From Chryseosolibacter indicum (GTDB lineage: Bacteria > Bacteroidota > Bacteroidia > Cytophagales > Cyclobacteriaceae), in assembly GCF_018598585.1 (NCBI RefSeq), contig NZ_JAHESD010000009.1, forward strand, positions 1 through 64,000: DNA of 64,000 nt. The letters are read 5' to 3'. Of this stretch, positions 41,901 to 49,962 are shown piece by piece (within the stretch, counting starts at the first letter, position 1; each line of letters begins with the position of its first letter). Under the pieces are notes generated by a model, which had not been told where the DNA came from, did not search any database, and saw nothing but the letters and a program-made list of their open reading frames with translations. The position numbers and the translations under genes were made by a program.

Positions 41901-42932
41901 ATGGGCTTTCGGAAAATTATACAATACATCCACCTCTGGCTAGGCTTCACCTCCGGTATACTCTTGTTTACAGTTGCTGTTACAGGTTGCATACTTGCTT
42001 TTGAAGATGAGATACGCAACATTACACAGCACGATCTGCTAAATGTAAGCATAGAAGATAAACCAAGAATTAGCTGTCAGCAAATACTGCAAGCCATAAG
42101 AGAATATAATCCTACGGCAAAGTTGAATCAGATTAGAATCTATGGCGATGCCTCCAAGGCTATACAATGCTACACGCGCGATAAAAAGATCATCGCCGTT
42201 AATCCTTATCAGGGAAAAATACTTGGCTATCGAGATACAGAGAGAGACGTACTCTCTGTTATTCTGTCGTTTCACAGAACACTTCTGCTGGGTAAGACAG
42301 GGGAACGCATCATTCTCTGCAACGTATGTATCTTTTTAGTAATGCTAATTTCAGGCATTATTCTCTGGTTACCACCTCGCCTGAAACAACTTCGGAAAAA
42401 CTTAATACTTAAGGGCGGCCTGGCGCCTAAAAAGAGAAATTACGAATGGCATCGCATGCTGGGTCTTTATGCTTGGATACCGCTCATGCTTATTGCCATT
42501 ACAGGCATTGCCATGGCAACAGGTGGAAATAAAGAACCAAAGGTCAAATCATCCTTTATAACAATTTCTCATGATCAAGGTATCTATGATAAGGTTATGA
42601 GTAAGATAAAACATTCGGAACCTATTGACGTATTGCGTGTAACGTTCCCGAAAGACAGTGTCGATGTTATTACTATAGGTATACGCTATCAGACCCGAGG
42701 TCTCAGAAAACAAAATAATTTCCTGTTCGATCAGTACACGGGCAAATTGATTAAAACAGAAGTTTATCAGCAAAAGTCTTTCGGACAACGGTTTTTTGGA
42801 TCTAACTACGAAATACACACAGGGCGTATTTTTGGCATCCCCGGTAAGCTGATTATGTTTCTTGCGGGACTTGTGGGGGCCAGCCTCCCAGTCACCGGAT
42901 TTCTCATCTGGTGGAGTAAGAAAAAGAAGTAA
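41901..42932 (+). CDS. PepSY-associated membrane protein (iron uptake, putative ferric-siderophore reductase)
   Basis: A 343-residue membrane protein with four helices: YIHLWLGFTSGILLFTVAV, IILCNVCIFLVMLISGIIL, AWIPLMLIAITGIAMA and IMFLAGLVGASLPVTGFL. Conserved His residues near the helices (IHLW, SFHRTLLLG, YEWHRMLGLY, YEIHTGRIFG) can bind two haems. PepSY domains lie in the two periplasmic loops. The family occurs with siderophore receptors and probably reduces Fe(III)-siderophore in the periplasm. It is in an operon with the receptor. Confidence 0.9.
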   Translation: MGFRKIIQYIHLWLGFTSGILLFTVAVTGCILAFEDEIRNITQHDLLNVSIEDKPRISCQQILQAIREYNPTAKLNQIRIYGDASKAIQCYTRDKKIIAVNPYQGKILGYRDTERDVLSVILSFHRTLLLGKTGERIILCNVCIFLVMLISGIILWLPPRLKQLRKNLILKGGLAPKKRNYEWHRMLGLYAWIPLMLIAITGIAMATGGNKEPKVKSSFITISHDQGIYDKVMSKIKHSEPIDVLRVTFPKDSVDVITIGIRYQTRGLRKQNNFLFDQYTGKLIKTEVYQQKSFGQRFFGSNYEIHTGRIFGIPGKLIMFLAGLVGASLPVTGFLIWWSKKKK

Positions 42933-43243
42933 TGGATTTTTCTACCACCTCATGTGTCACCCACAAAGTACATAAAGTGAGGTTCGCAGTTAACTTTTTT
43001 ACTGCCCTGTTAATCTCCATATTTCCTTAATTATTAACAACCGGCGTTTCGCGCGTTGTCGCGATTAACCCTGATATTGGCGCAACAACACCCGACTGTT
43101 CAGGAAACTCAAGCTAAATTTGCAATACAACCGATGTACAATAATCCTGATATGCCTACATAAAAAACTTTCACGCTCAGTATTACGAAGACAAATATTC
43201 AGCGGCGTATAAATTGTACTTTCTAACGACTAAACAAACCTCA

Positions 43244-43687
43244 ATGGCAAAAGGAAGACTCAATAAAACAGAAGAGGAAATCAAAAAATATATTGCAAGA
43301 CAGCCTGAAGCAAAACGTAGTGAAATGCAGGCCCTACACAAGCAAACACTTCAGATTTCACCAGGCTGTAAGTTATGGTTTGCTGATGGAAAGAACAGTG
43401 ATGGCGAAGTTGTTTCCAATCCCAGCATAGGCTACGGATCTTACAGCATCAAATATGCTGATGGTACAAGCAAAGAATTTTATAGAATTGGTTTAAGTGC
43501 AAACACAACCGGAATTTCTGTCTATATCCTTGGTCTTGAAGACAAAACATACCTGACCAATACGTATGGAAAACAATTAGGAAAGGCAAGCGTAACCGGT
43601 TATTGCATTAAATTCAAAACATTGAAAGATATAAACATCAATGTTCTTGAAGAAGCAATACGATATGGATTTGAGACTAGGGCATGA
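43244..43687 (+). CDS. DUF1801 domain protein
   Basis: The frame opens at 43214, but the ATG at 43244 gives MAKGRLNKTEEEIKKYIARQ (147 residues). It has the DUF1801 (YdhG-like) layout: an N-terminal helical pair (IKKYIARQPEAKRSEMQALH), PGCKLWFADGKN, then strands IGYGSYSIKYADGTSKEFY and GISVYILGL. The function is unknown; the fold resembles SufE/NTF2-size alpha-beta proteins. It lies 20 nt before a GNAT acetyltransferase gene on the same strand. Confidence 0.82.
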   Translation: MAKGRLNKTEEEIKKYIARQPEAKRSEMQALHKQTLQISPGCKLWFADGKNSDGEVVSNPSIGYGSYSIKYADGTSKEFYRIGLSANTTGISVYILGLEDKTYLTNTYGKQLGKASVTGYCIKFKTLKDININVLEEAIRYGFETRA

Positions 43688-43706
43688 ATAAACACAAGCG
43701 AAAGTA

Positions 43707-44225
43707 ATGACTTCAATTTCAAGGGCAACGGAAAGAGACTGCAATTCAATTGTAGCTATTGGTAAATCATCGGTAGCAGAATCTCACAGGGGTAGTTGTT
43801 CAGAAGAAGAGATGCAAGCGTTTCTTGAGAGGAACTATAACAGTAATGCGATCAGGGAAGAACTTAGTGATATAAATAATATTTACCACATCATTCATTA
43901 CAAAGATAATCCAGCCGGGTTTTCAAAAATTATCCTAAATGCTAAACATCCCAATATTGCTGAAGAAAACATAACAAAGCTGGACAGAATTTATTTACTG
44001 AAAGATTTTTATGGTTTGAAACTAGGTCTTGAGCTTTTGAACTTCAACATAGAACTGTCTAAAAACAATAACCAATCGGGTATGTGGCTGTATACCTGGG
44101 TAGGTAATAACAGAGCCATTGATTTTTATCTCAAAGCAGGGTTTACAAGCATAGGAAGCCACAAATTCTACGTCAACGAAACACACTTTGACTTGTGCCA
44201 TCAAATGTTCCTTAAGTTTTCTTGA
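43707..44225 (+). CDS. GNAT family N-acetyltransferase
   Basis: A 172-residue protein. The acetyl-CoA-binding motif is degenerate but placed as expected (LKDFYGLKLGLELLNFNIEL), preceded by KLDRIYLLKD (motif A strand) and followed by YTWVGNNRAIDFYLKAGFTS (motif B). Relatives act on amino acids, peptides, polyamines or antibiotics. It probably shares a transcript with the DUF1801 gene. Confidence 0.87.
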   Translation: MTSISRATERDCNSIVAIGKSSVAESHRGSCSEEEMQAFLERNYNSNAIREELSDINNIYHIIHYKDNPAGFSKIILNAKHPNIAEENITKLDRIYLLKDFYGLKLGLELLNFNIELSKNNNQSGMWLYTWVGNNRAIDFYLKAGFTSIGSHKFYVNETHFDLCHQMFLKFS

Positions 44226-44399
44226 ATTGAAAGCACAACAATAACTTACTTAATGAAGTTTCAGTCCTGCCAAAGTAAGCCTTACAGATTATTTAAAAGA
44301 AAATAAAAAAAGTTACCCTTCCTGACACACTGTTGTCACAAGCCTATTTCATTTTTGTATCAAACAATTATCTCACTTTAAAACAAAAAGGATAGGATT

Positions 44400-44810
44400 A
44401 TGAATTTTGTTTCAACTAGAATCATTACTACAGACGTAAAAACGTTGGTAAGCTTTTATGAGCACGTAACCGGAATGTCAGCAATACAATACACTCCAGA
44501 TTTTGCTGAATTAAAAACACCGTCAGCAACGCTTGCCATTGGAAGCACTAAAACTTTACAATTTTTTGGAGGTGACGAAGTTGCAAAAGCTGCTCAAAAC
44601 CGCACTGCTATAATAGAATTCGTAGTCAAAGACGTAGACGCCGTCTATGAAAAACTAGTTAACTTTCTTCAAAGCCACATTATACAAAAACCAACAACCA
44701 TGCCTTGGGGTAATAAATCCCTTCTGTTCCGTGACCCTGATGGCAACCTGATAAATTTATTTACCCCTGTTTCACCAGAAGCAATCAAAAGATTTGAAGG
44801 AAAAGTATAA
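44400..44810 (+). CDS. VOC family protein (glyoxalase/bleomycin-resistance fold)
   Basis: A 136-residue protein with two paired beta-alpha-beta3 modules: TRIITTDVKTLVSFYEHVTG, then FVVKDVDAVYEKLVNFLQSH and LLFRDPDGNLINLFTP. The metal-site residues are partly recognisable (Glu of ELKTP, C-terminal FRDPDGN). Members include glyoxalases, dioxygenases and drug-binding proteins. The substrate is unknown. A MarR gene follows 103 bp later. Confidence 0.85.
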   Translation: MNFVSTRIITTDVKTLVSFYEHVTGMSAIQYTPDFAELKTPSATLAIGSTKTLQFFGGDEVAKAAQNRTAIIEFVVKDVDAVYEKLVNFLQSHIIQKPTTMPWGNKSLLFRDPDGNLINLFTPVSPEAIKRFEGKV

Positions 44811-44913
44811 CAATTCTGAATGGCCTGTGAATTTCCTTAAATGTTAAAGTTATCCATCTACAATTCATACTTTTAATTATCTTTGTCACTAAGATATTTA
44901 TGAGTTAAGATAA

Positions 44914-45372
44914 ATGCCCAACGAAAACAGGATTGCTTTAAGAAAGGTTAGTCAGCGATATGCCTATACCGCATTACAAATGCATGAAAACATTGCACGC
45001 ATGGCCGGTTTTGCCGGTACGGACCACAAGTATTTAGGCTTCTTTCTTCAAAAAGGTAATTTAACAGCAGGTGAACTTGCTGCTTTATCTGGATTAACAA
45101 CGGGTGCTGTAACTGGTCTTATAGACAGGTTTGAGAAAAAGAAACTATTGAAAAGACAGTTCGACAAGAATGATCGACGGAAGGTAATCATTGTACCGGA
45201 TTCTAAAAAGATCAAAGCACTCTTCGAACCTTTTTATAAAAAATTTCAGAATGAGACAGATAAGTTGATTTCAACTTTTACCGAGCAGGAAATAGAGATA
45301 ATCCAATCCTATTTGTTAAAATCTATCGAACTAATGACAGCCACTAATGCAAGATTCAATGACAAACAATAA
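44914..45372 (+). CDS. MarR family transcriptional regulator
   Basis: A 152-residue winged-helix regulator: FFLQKGNLTAGELAALSGLT and AVTGLIDRFEKKKLLKRQFD form the HTH and wing, with the usual N- and C-terminal dimerisation helices. A TATCTTTG -7 element lies at 44878-44885. Its last 14 nt overlap the arr gene, so it is probably co-translated with arr and regulates the unit. Such proteins sense phenolic drugs or oxidants. Confidence 0.9.
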   Translation: MPNENRIALRKVSQRYAYTALQMHENIARMAGFAGTDHKYLGFFLQKGNLTAGELAALSGLTTGAVTGLIDRFEKKKLLKRQFDKNDRRKVIIVPDSKKIKALFEPFYKKFQNETDKLISTFTEQEIEIIQSYLLKSIELMTATNARFNDKQ

Positions 45373-45808
45373 AGACCATAATGTACCAGCAACAACAGTA
45401 CATACACCGTTCCAGCAAACCTATTTTCACGGCACAAAAGCTGATTTGAGAATAGGTGACCTCATTACGGTAGGCTTCAATTCAAACTATGGACAAAGAA
45501 AAAATGCCAGGTATATTTTCCTGTCAGCTACATTGGATGCTGCAGTTTGGGGTGCTGAACTTGCTTTTGGAGAAGGAAGAGAAAGAATATACTTAGTAGA
45601 ACCTACAGGACCAATTGAAGACGACCCTGATTTAACAGACAGAAAATTCCCAGGCAATCCAACAAAATCCTATCGTTCAGCACATCCTTTTAAGATTGTT
45701 GGAGAAGTTACAATCTGGCAGGGACACCCTCCTGAACAGGTCAAAGCAATGAAAGACGGGTTAGCCAAACTTTTAGAACAAGGAATTAATTCTCTGAACG
45801 ACCAGTAA
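45359..45808 (+). CDS. arr: Rifampin ADP-ribosyltransferase Arr
   Basis: A 149-residue protein (ATG at 45359; 45347 is an alternative start). It matches the Arr family end to end: YFHGTKADLRIGDLI, FNSNYGQRKNARYI, SATLDAAVWGAELAFGEG, YLVEPTGPIEDDPDLTD and KFPGNPTKSYRS. Arr transfers ADP-ribose from NAD+ to the C23 hydroxyl of rifamycins, which inactivates them. No truncation is seen. It overlaps the MarR gene by 14 nt. There is no sign of an integron or transposon around it, so it looks like a resident chromosomal copy. Confidence 0.92.
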   Translation: MTNNKDHNVPATTVHTPFQQTYFHGTKADLRIGDLITVGFNSNYGQRKNARYIFLSATLDAAVWGAELAFGEGRERIYLVEPTGPIEDDPDLTDRKFPGNPTKSYRSAHPFKIVGEVTIWQGHPPEQVKAMKDGLAKLLEQGINSLNDQ

Positions 45809-45845
45809 GCACAACATTTCAAAAGAACTTATATTATACATCTAA

Positions 45846-46211
45846 ATGACAGATAAAGTAAAACAAGCAGTTACGGATTTTGTAAAAGGAGGAGACAACA
45901 GTGATGTGATGCTCTTGGATAAAGTATTGCACAAGGATTTCCGAGTAACTAATAATGGGTTTATGGGCACTGCAGGCGTAACAATTATTGACAAGCAAAA
46001 ATATTTGGCTAACATTAAAGAAGGAATCTTTGGAGGACTCCCAAGAAAGATAAATATTGAAAATATTGACGTGAATGAAACAATTGCAGTTGTTAAGCTA
46101 CGCTTGGAGAGTTCAGAAAACCACTTTGTTTCTTATAACTCATTGGTTCTAGATACCGATAATGAATGGAGAATTATAAACAATTTAGCAGTTGTTGAAA
46201 GTAAGAAGTAA
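45846..46211 (+). CDS. NTF2-like (DUF4440/SnoaL) putative lumazine-binding-type protein
   Basis: A 121-residue cytoplasmic protein with the NTF2 fold pattern: VKQAVTDFVKGGDNSDVMLL (helix), HKDFRVTNNG, then strands INIENIDVNETIAVVKLRLE and WRIINNLAVVES. It has no signal peptide, unlike the gene at 2260. It lies 37 nt after arr. Function unknown. Confidence 0.78.
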   Translation: MTDKVKQAVTDFVKGGDNSDVMLLDKVLHKDFRVTNNGFMGTAGVTIIDKQKYLANIKEGIFGGLPRKINIENIDVNETIAVVKLRLESSENHFVSYNSLVLDTDNEWRIINNLAVVESKK

Positions 46212-46254
46212 CGTGAGAGCTTCCCTTTAAAAGCAAACAACTCCGAAATAATCA

Positions 46255-46284
46255 AGATGCCGTCCATTACAGACGGCATCTCTT
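46255..46284. terminator. Bidirectional terminator between NTF2-like and SDR genes
   Basis: 10-bp perfect stem AGATGCCGTC (46255-46264) and GACGGCATCT (46272-46281), 7-nt loop, between convergent genes. Confidence 0.75.
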
Positions 46285-46300
46285 ATACTACTCAGAATAA

Positions 46301-47056
46301 TTACAATAATCCACCACTAACCGTAATGCGTTCACCGGTTACCCAACCGGCATCATCAGACGCGAGGAATATCGCCACTTTTGCAATGTCCTCTGGTTGA
46401 CCAATGCGACCCAATGGTGTAATTGCCAGCATTTGTCTTTCAAGTTCACTACCCCTGAATTCTTCCTGCGTCCCCTCTGTTTCTGTCATACCTGGGGCAA
46501 TTGTATTTACTCGAATTTTCTTTGGGCCTAGTTCTTTTGCCAGCAACTTCGTCATGTTATCGACACCTGCTTTTGCTGCAGAGTAAACCAGTGTACCCGA
46601 ATTTGGAACAGGGTTCGCGCTTACGGTAGAACTGATGTTGATGATGCTTCCTCCGCTGTCTCCGAATAATTTAACAGCTTGTTGAGTACATAACACATTT
46701 CCCAAAAAATGCGTGTTTACCTGTGTATGAAAGCTCTTCTCTGTTATTGCCTCTAATGATTCAATGATGAAAACGCCGGCATTATTAACTAAGATATGTA
46801 ATTTTCCAAAAGCGTTTTTTGTCTCCTCGAAGAGTCTCTTTACATCTACCGATTTCGTAATATCCGCCTGTACTGCGATTGCAGTGCCGCCGTTTTTTAT
46901 AATCTGATTTACAACATTATCCGCACCTTCTTTATTCGATGCGTAATTAACAACAACTTTTGCCCCTTCACTTGCAAATGCTTTTGCAAGGGCTGCACCA
47001 ATACCTTTTGACGCACCGGTAACTACGGCTACTTTGTCTTTTAATTTTAAGTTCAT
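46301..47056 (-). CDS. SDR family oxidoreductase
   Basis: The frame opens at 47122, but the ATG at 47056 (MNLKLKDKVAVVTGASKGIG) has an A-rich leader and gives 251 residues of classical length. Motifs: GASKGIGAAL (NADP), NNAG, ISSTVS and YSAAKAG (Ser, Tyr-x3-Lys), with IAPGMTETEG after it. It resembles FabG-like or quinone/aldehyde reductases. It is transcribed away from an HxlR regulator with a palindromic site between them, a typical layout for electrophile-inducible reductases. Confidence 0.9.
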   Translation of the reverse strand: MNLKLKDKVAVVTGASKGIGAALAKAFASEGAKVVVNYASNKEGADNVVNQIIKNGGTAIAVQADITKSVDVKRLFEETKNAFGKLHILVNNAGVFIIESLEAITEKSFHTQVNTHFLGNVLCTQQAVKLFGDSGGSIINISSTVSANPVPNSGTLVYSAAKAGVDNMTKLLAKELGPKKIRVNTIAPGMTETEGTQEEFRGSELERQMLAITPLGRIGQPEDIAKVAIFLASDDAGWVTGERITVSGGLL

Positions 47057-47094
47057 TTTTATTTCTTTTAAATGAACTGCAATACTAATTTGCT

Positions 47095-47130
47095 TGTATA
47101 CCAATAGGCAAGTACGTACCAATTGGTATC
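47095..47130. promoter_or_regulatory. Palindromic operator candidate between the SDR and HxlR genes
   Basis: TACCAATTGGTA (47117-47128) is a perfect 12-bp palindrome, and a half copy TATACCAATA lies at ~47096-47105. It sits in the 129-bp divergent promoter region and is probably the HxlR binding site. Confidence 0.6.
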
Positions 47131-47185
47131 CTACGAACCAAAAAGTATGTAATGTTGGTCTTCAACAATTTAAAGTCCTATAAAA

Positions 47186-47605
47186 ATGAAAAATAAATTA
47201 AAAACTTTACCATCAACACAAATGTGTGGGGTTGATTACGCTTTTAAACACATCGGAGGAAAATACAAAGCGCGCATCTTATGGCATTTAAATTCAACAA
47301 AGGTATTGCGTTACGGCGAATTAAGCAGAACACTTCCAGATATAACTACCAAAATGCTTACTCAAACACTACGCGAACTGGAAGACGACAATCTCATCAT
47401 CCGAAAAGTATATCATGAAGTACCACCCAGAGTGGAATATTCACTAAGTGATACAGGAAAAGAGTTAATTCCTTTTATAAAGCATTTGCATAACTGGGGA
47501 AAGAAGCAATTGGAAAAAGAACAATCAGAAAACAAGTATAAAGGAACAATAATGTCGTGCGGAAAAACTCCTGCACGCCAATCATCAGCATTAGCGGTAC
47601 ATTAG
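47186..47605 (+). CDS. HxlR family transcriptional regulator
   Basis: A 139-residue winged-helix protein: KHIGGKYKARILWHLN, ELSRTLPDITTKMLTQTLRE and RKVYHEVPPRVEYSLSDTGK define HxlR. Cys14 (QMCGVDYAF) sits at the place used as a redox sensor in YodB/HypR-like members. The core normally ends near WGKKQLEKE; here ~20 extra residues continue over the start of the next gene. It is divergent from an SDR gene that it probably represses. Confidence 0.9.
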   Translation: MKNKLKTLPSTQMCGVDYAFKHIGGKYKARILWHLNSTKVLRYGELSRTLPDITTKMLTQTLRELEDDNLIIRKVYHEVPPRVEYSLSDTGKELIPFIKHLHNWGKKQLEKEQSENKYKGTIMSCGKTPARQSSALAVH

Positions 47606-48255
47606 TGATATTGACATTTATTCTCCTGACCTCTTGTATAAATACCCATAACAAAATGGAATATAACACTATTGCTGAAAGAATAATCTCTATGAGAGAT
47701 GCAGACCTCAAACTTAGAGATCAGCTTATACAAAATGGAAAACTAGGAGAAGGGTATAACGAGGAAATGGAGAAACTGCATAACCAAAATGCAAAGGGAT
47801 TAGAAGAGATCATAGATGAAATTGGTTACCCTACCATTGATAAAGTAGGGAAAGAGGCAAGTGAGGCAGCCTGGTTAATAATCCAACATTCAATAAGTCA
47901 ACCAAACTTCATGAGAAAATGTGCTGAACTTTTAGCTAATGCAGTTAGTGAAAACAAAGTGGATCCAAGAAATTTAGCCTACCTTACGGACCGTATAGCT
48001 GTGCTGGAAGGAAAGCCACAATCTTACGGAACACAATTCGATTGGGATGCAAATGGAGAACTAAACCCAAAACCTTTTGATAACCTGCAGAAAGTAAATG
48101 AAAGACGTAAGGCTATCGGACTTAATACGCTTGAGGAACAAACAGAAATTATGAGAAGACAAGTAAAAGCGGAGAATCAATTACCCCCTCAGGATGTTGA
48201 AGAAAGAAAACACAAAGTAGACCAATGGAGAAAAGCTGTTGGCTGGATAAGATAA
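47557..48255 (+). CDS. DUF6624 family putative lipoprotein
   Basis: A 232-residue protein. If translation begins at the GTG at 47557, the N-terminus is a lipoprotein signal (GTLVILTFILLTSC, Cys27). An ATG at 47656 would give a cytoplasmic form. The mature part is helical and matches DUF6624 (IISMRDADLKLRDQLIQNGK, KVGKEASEAAWLIIQHS, YLTDRIAVLEGKPQSYGTQF). Function unknown. The GTG start lies 49 nt inside the HxlR gene in another frame, an unusual overlap. Confidence 0.72.
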   Translation: MRKNSCTPIISISGTLVILTFILLTSCINTHNKMEYNTIAERIISMRDADLKLRDQLIQNGKLGEGYNEEMEKLHNQNAKGLEEIIDEIGYPTIDKVGKEASEAAWLIIQHSISQPNFMRKCAELLANAVSENKVDPRNLAYLTDRIAVLEGKPQSYGTQFDWDANGELNPKPFDNLQKVNERRKAIGLNTLEEQTEIMRRQVKAENQLPPQDVEERKHKVDQWRKAVGWIR

Positions 48256-48591
48256 TCTCTAAAAGCCGTATGTCGGCACCTTATCCAGAAGCGAGAGAAG
48301 CAGTTAGCTGGATGGTACTATAAAGCAAGTGGTGTAACTTTAGTACTATTTAACTTTTGAAGCGGCTTTCCTTGGTTATTACTGAATGTTCTTTCAATTT
48401 GAGTTTGCTTAATCCTCCATTTTACTCCCTCCTATTGCATATTATAGGGTAACTAATCTCTGGATATACGCTTCCTATCGAAGAAAAACTTGGTTCTCCT
48501 GATATTCCAGTTGGCTACAGCTAATTTCAATATCACTTGACGTTATAGGTCAGTGCATCACTCATCACCATTTAATTACTTATCCTAAACC
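48256..48591. other. 336-bp intergenic region
   Basis: AT-rich, with short pyrimidine tracts. No promoter, hairpin or RNA gene was recognised by eye. Confidence 0.4.
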
Positions 48592-49383
48592 ATGAAGCCG
48601 GTTCTATATGTATTTATATTCATGACCCTATTAATTGCAGGTTGTGACAAAGACGAAGAGGTCCTAGCAACAATTGAGCAGCAAACTGCCGCTATAGAGA
48701 AGAAGAACACTGAAGGGTCTACGATAACCATCAATTCCGAATCATACGCATCTGGCAAGTTTCAAGAAATGCCCTACCGCATTTTACTTCCACGAAATTA
48801 TGATGCAAGCAAAAAGTATCCTTTACTTCTATTACTACACGGCGTTGGAGAAAGAGGAACCGATAATAAACAACAGCTCTCGCTCGGCTCAAAACTTTTT
48901 CAGGCTGATACTATTAGAGAAAAGTATCCTGCATTTATTGTCTTTCCCCAATGTCCAGTTAGCAATTACTGGTTTGATAAGTCCATAACACAAACACTTA
49001 AGGGCTTATTGGATAGCCTTGTTGCAAAACATTCTATTGACAAGAATCAAATAAACATTGCTGGTTTCTCAATGGGAGCCTACGGCACGTTTGCAATGGT
49101 TGCGCAGTATCCCGGCACATTTAAATCTGCTGTTGCTGTTTCAGGAGATGGTGATGCAAACAAAGCTGCTTCCATGGCCAAAACAAAATGGCGCATCTTC
49201 GCAGGCAAGAAAGACGATGTTGTATCAAGTAGTAAAACTGAAAAGATGGCAAAAGCGCTCAAGGCTTCTGGCGCTTCAGTATCCTTTAAGTTGTATCCTG
49301 AAGCCAGTCATCAGAGGAGTTGGGCCAACGCTTCTGCTGAGCCTGATTTCTGCTCGTGGATATTTTCTACTTCTAAAAAATAG
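48592..49383 (+). CDS. Surface lipoprotein esterase (dienelactone hydrolase / phospholipase-carboxylesterase fold)
   Basis: A 263-residue alpha/beta hydrolase with a lipobox (LLIAGC, Cys18). Residues after Cys read DKDEE, close to the lipoprotein export signal (Lys followed by acidic residues) known from Capnocytophaga and other Bacteroidota, so surface display is likely. The oxyanion strand is LLLLHGVGERGTDN, the nucleophile elbow GFSMGAYG (Ser ~160), the acid probably in GKKDDVV, and the His in EASHQRSWANA. Relatives are feruloyl or polymer esterases. The gene is monocistronic. Confidence 0.87.
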   Translation: MKPVLYVFIFMTLLIAGCDKDEEVLATIEQQTAAIEKKNTEGSTITINSESYASGKFQEMPYRILLPRNYDASKKYPLLLLLHGVGERGTDNKQQLSLGSKLFQADTIREKYPAFIVFPQCPVSNYWFDKSITQTLKGLLDSLVAKHSIDKNQINIAGFSMGAYGTFAMVAQYPGTFKSAVAVSGDGDANKAASMAKTKWRIFAGKKDDVVSSSKTEKMAKALKASGASVSFKLYPEASHQRSWANASAEPDFCSWIFSTSKK

Positions 49384-49493
49384 CAGGTCCCTTATTGAAC
49401 ATAAACTGTGATAAACAGTAGTAAATTAAAAAGCTACTTTATTTGGAAAGGCGAAATGTAATACCTTGTTAATAAAATAAGCTAAGCCGAACA

Positions 49494-49898
49494 ATGACAC
49501 GCTCGAAACCAACATTTAGAAATCCACAAGTAAATCTTTATGTAAGAGACGTACAAGCAGTCTCGCATTTCTATGTGCGCTTCTTTGGCTTCTCTGAAAT
49601 TTTCAGAACTCCGTCAGAGGGCGAGCCTGTTCACATAGAACTTAAACTGGATAACTTCATCTTAGGTGTAGCCTCAATGGAAGCCGCGAAAAATATTCAT
49701 AACATTCCTGCTTCATCGGGTCCTCCAAGGGCAGAGATAGCCCTTTGGACAGATAATGTAGACGTGATTTTTGATCTACTAATAAAAAATGAAGTTAGAG
49801 AAATAAGTAAGCCTCATAATTTTTTATCAAATCTTAGAGCTGCCTGGGTATATGATCCTGATGGCAATCCTGTGCAGATTGTTAGTAAAATTAAATAG
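49494..49898 (+). CDS. VOC family protein
   Basis: A 134-residue protein with two VOC modules: NPQVNLYVRDVQAVSHFYVR and HIELKLDNFILGVAS, then ALWTDNVDVIFDLLIKN and AAWVYDPDGNPVQIVSK. It is distinct from the one at 44400. The function cannot be assigned beyond the fold. A terminator follows after 2 nt. Confidence 0.85.
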   Translation: MTRSKPTFRNPQVNLYVRDVQAVSHFYVRFFGFSEIFRTPSEGEPVHIELKLDNFILGVASMEAAKNIHNIPASSGPPRAEIALWTDNVDVIFDLLIKNEVREISKPHNFLSNLRAAWVYDPDGNPVQIVSKIK

Positions 49899-49900
49899 AA

Positions 49901-49930
49901 AATTAGCCACGCATTTATTGGCGGCTAATT
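49901..49930 (+). terminator. Hairpin after the second VOC gene
   Basis: 8-bp stem AATTAGCC (49901-49908) with GGCTAATT (49923-49930) plus extra pairing inside; only a weak T-rich tail. Confidence 0.55.
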
Positions 49931-49962
49931 CCTACCAAGAAAAGTATCGGTAACTTCAGCTA

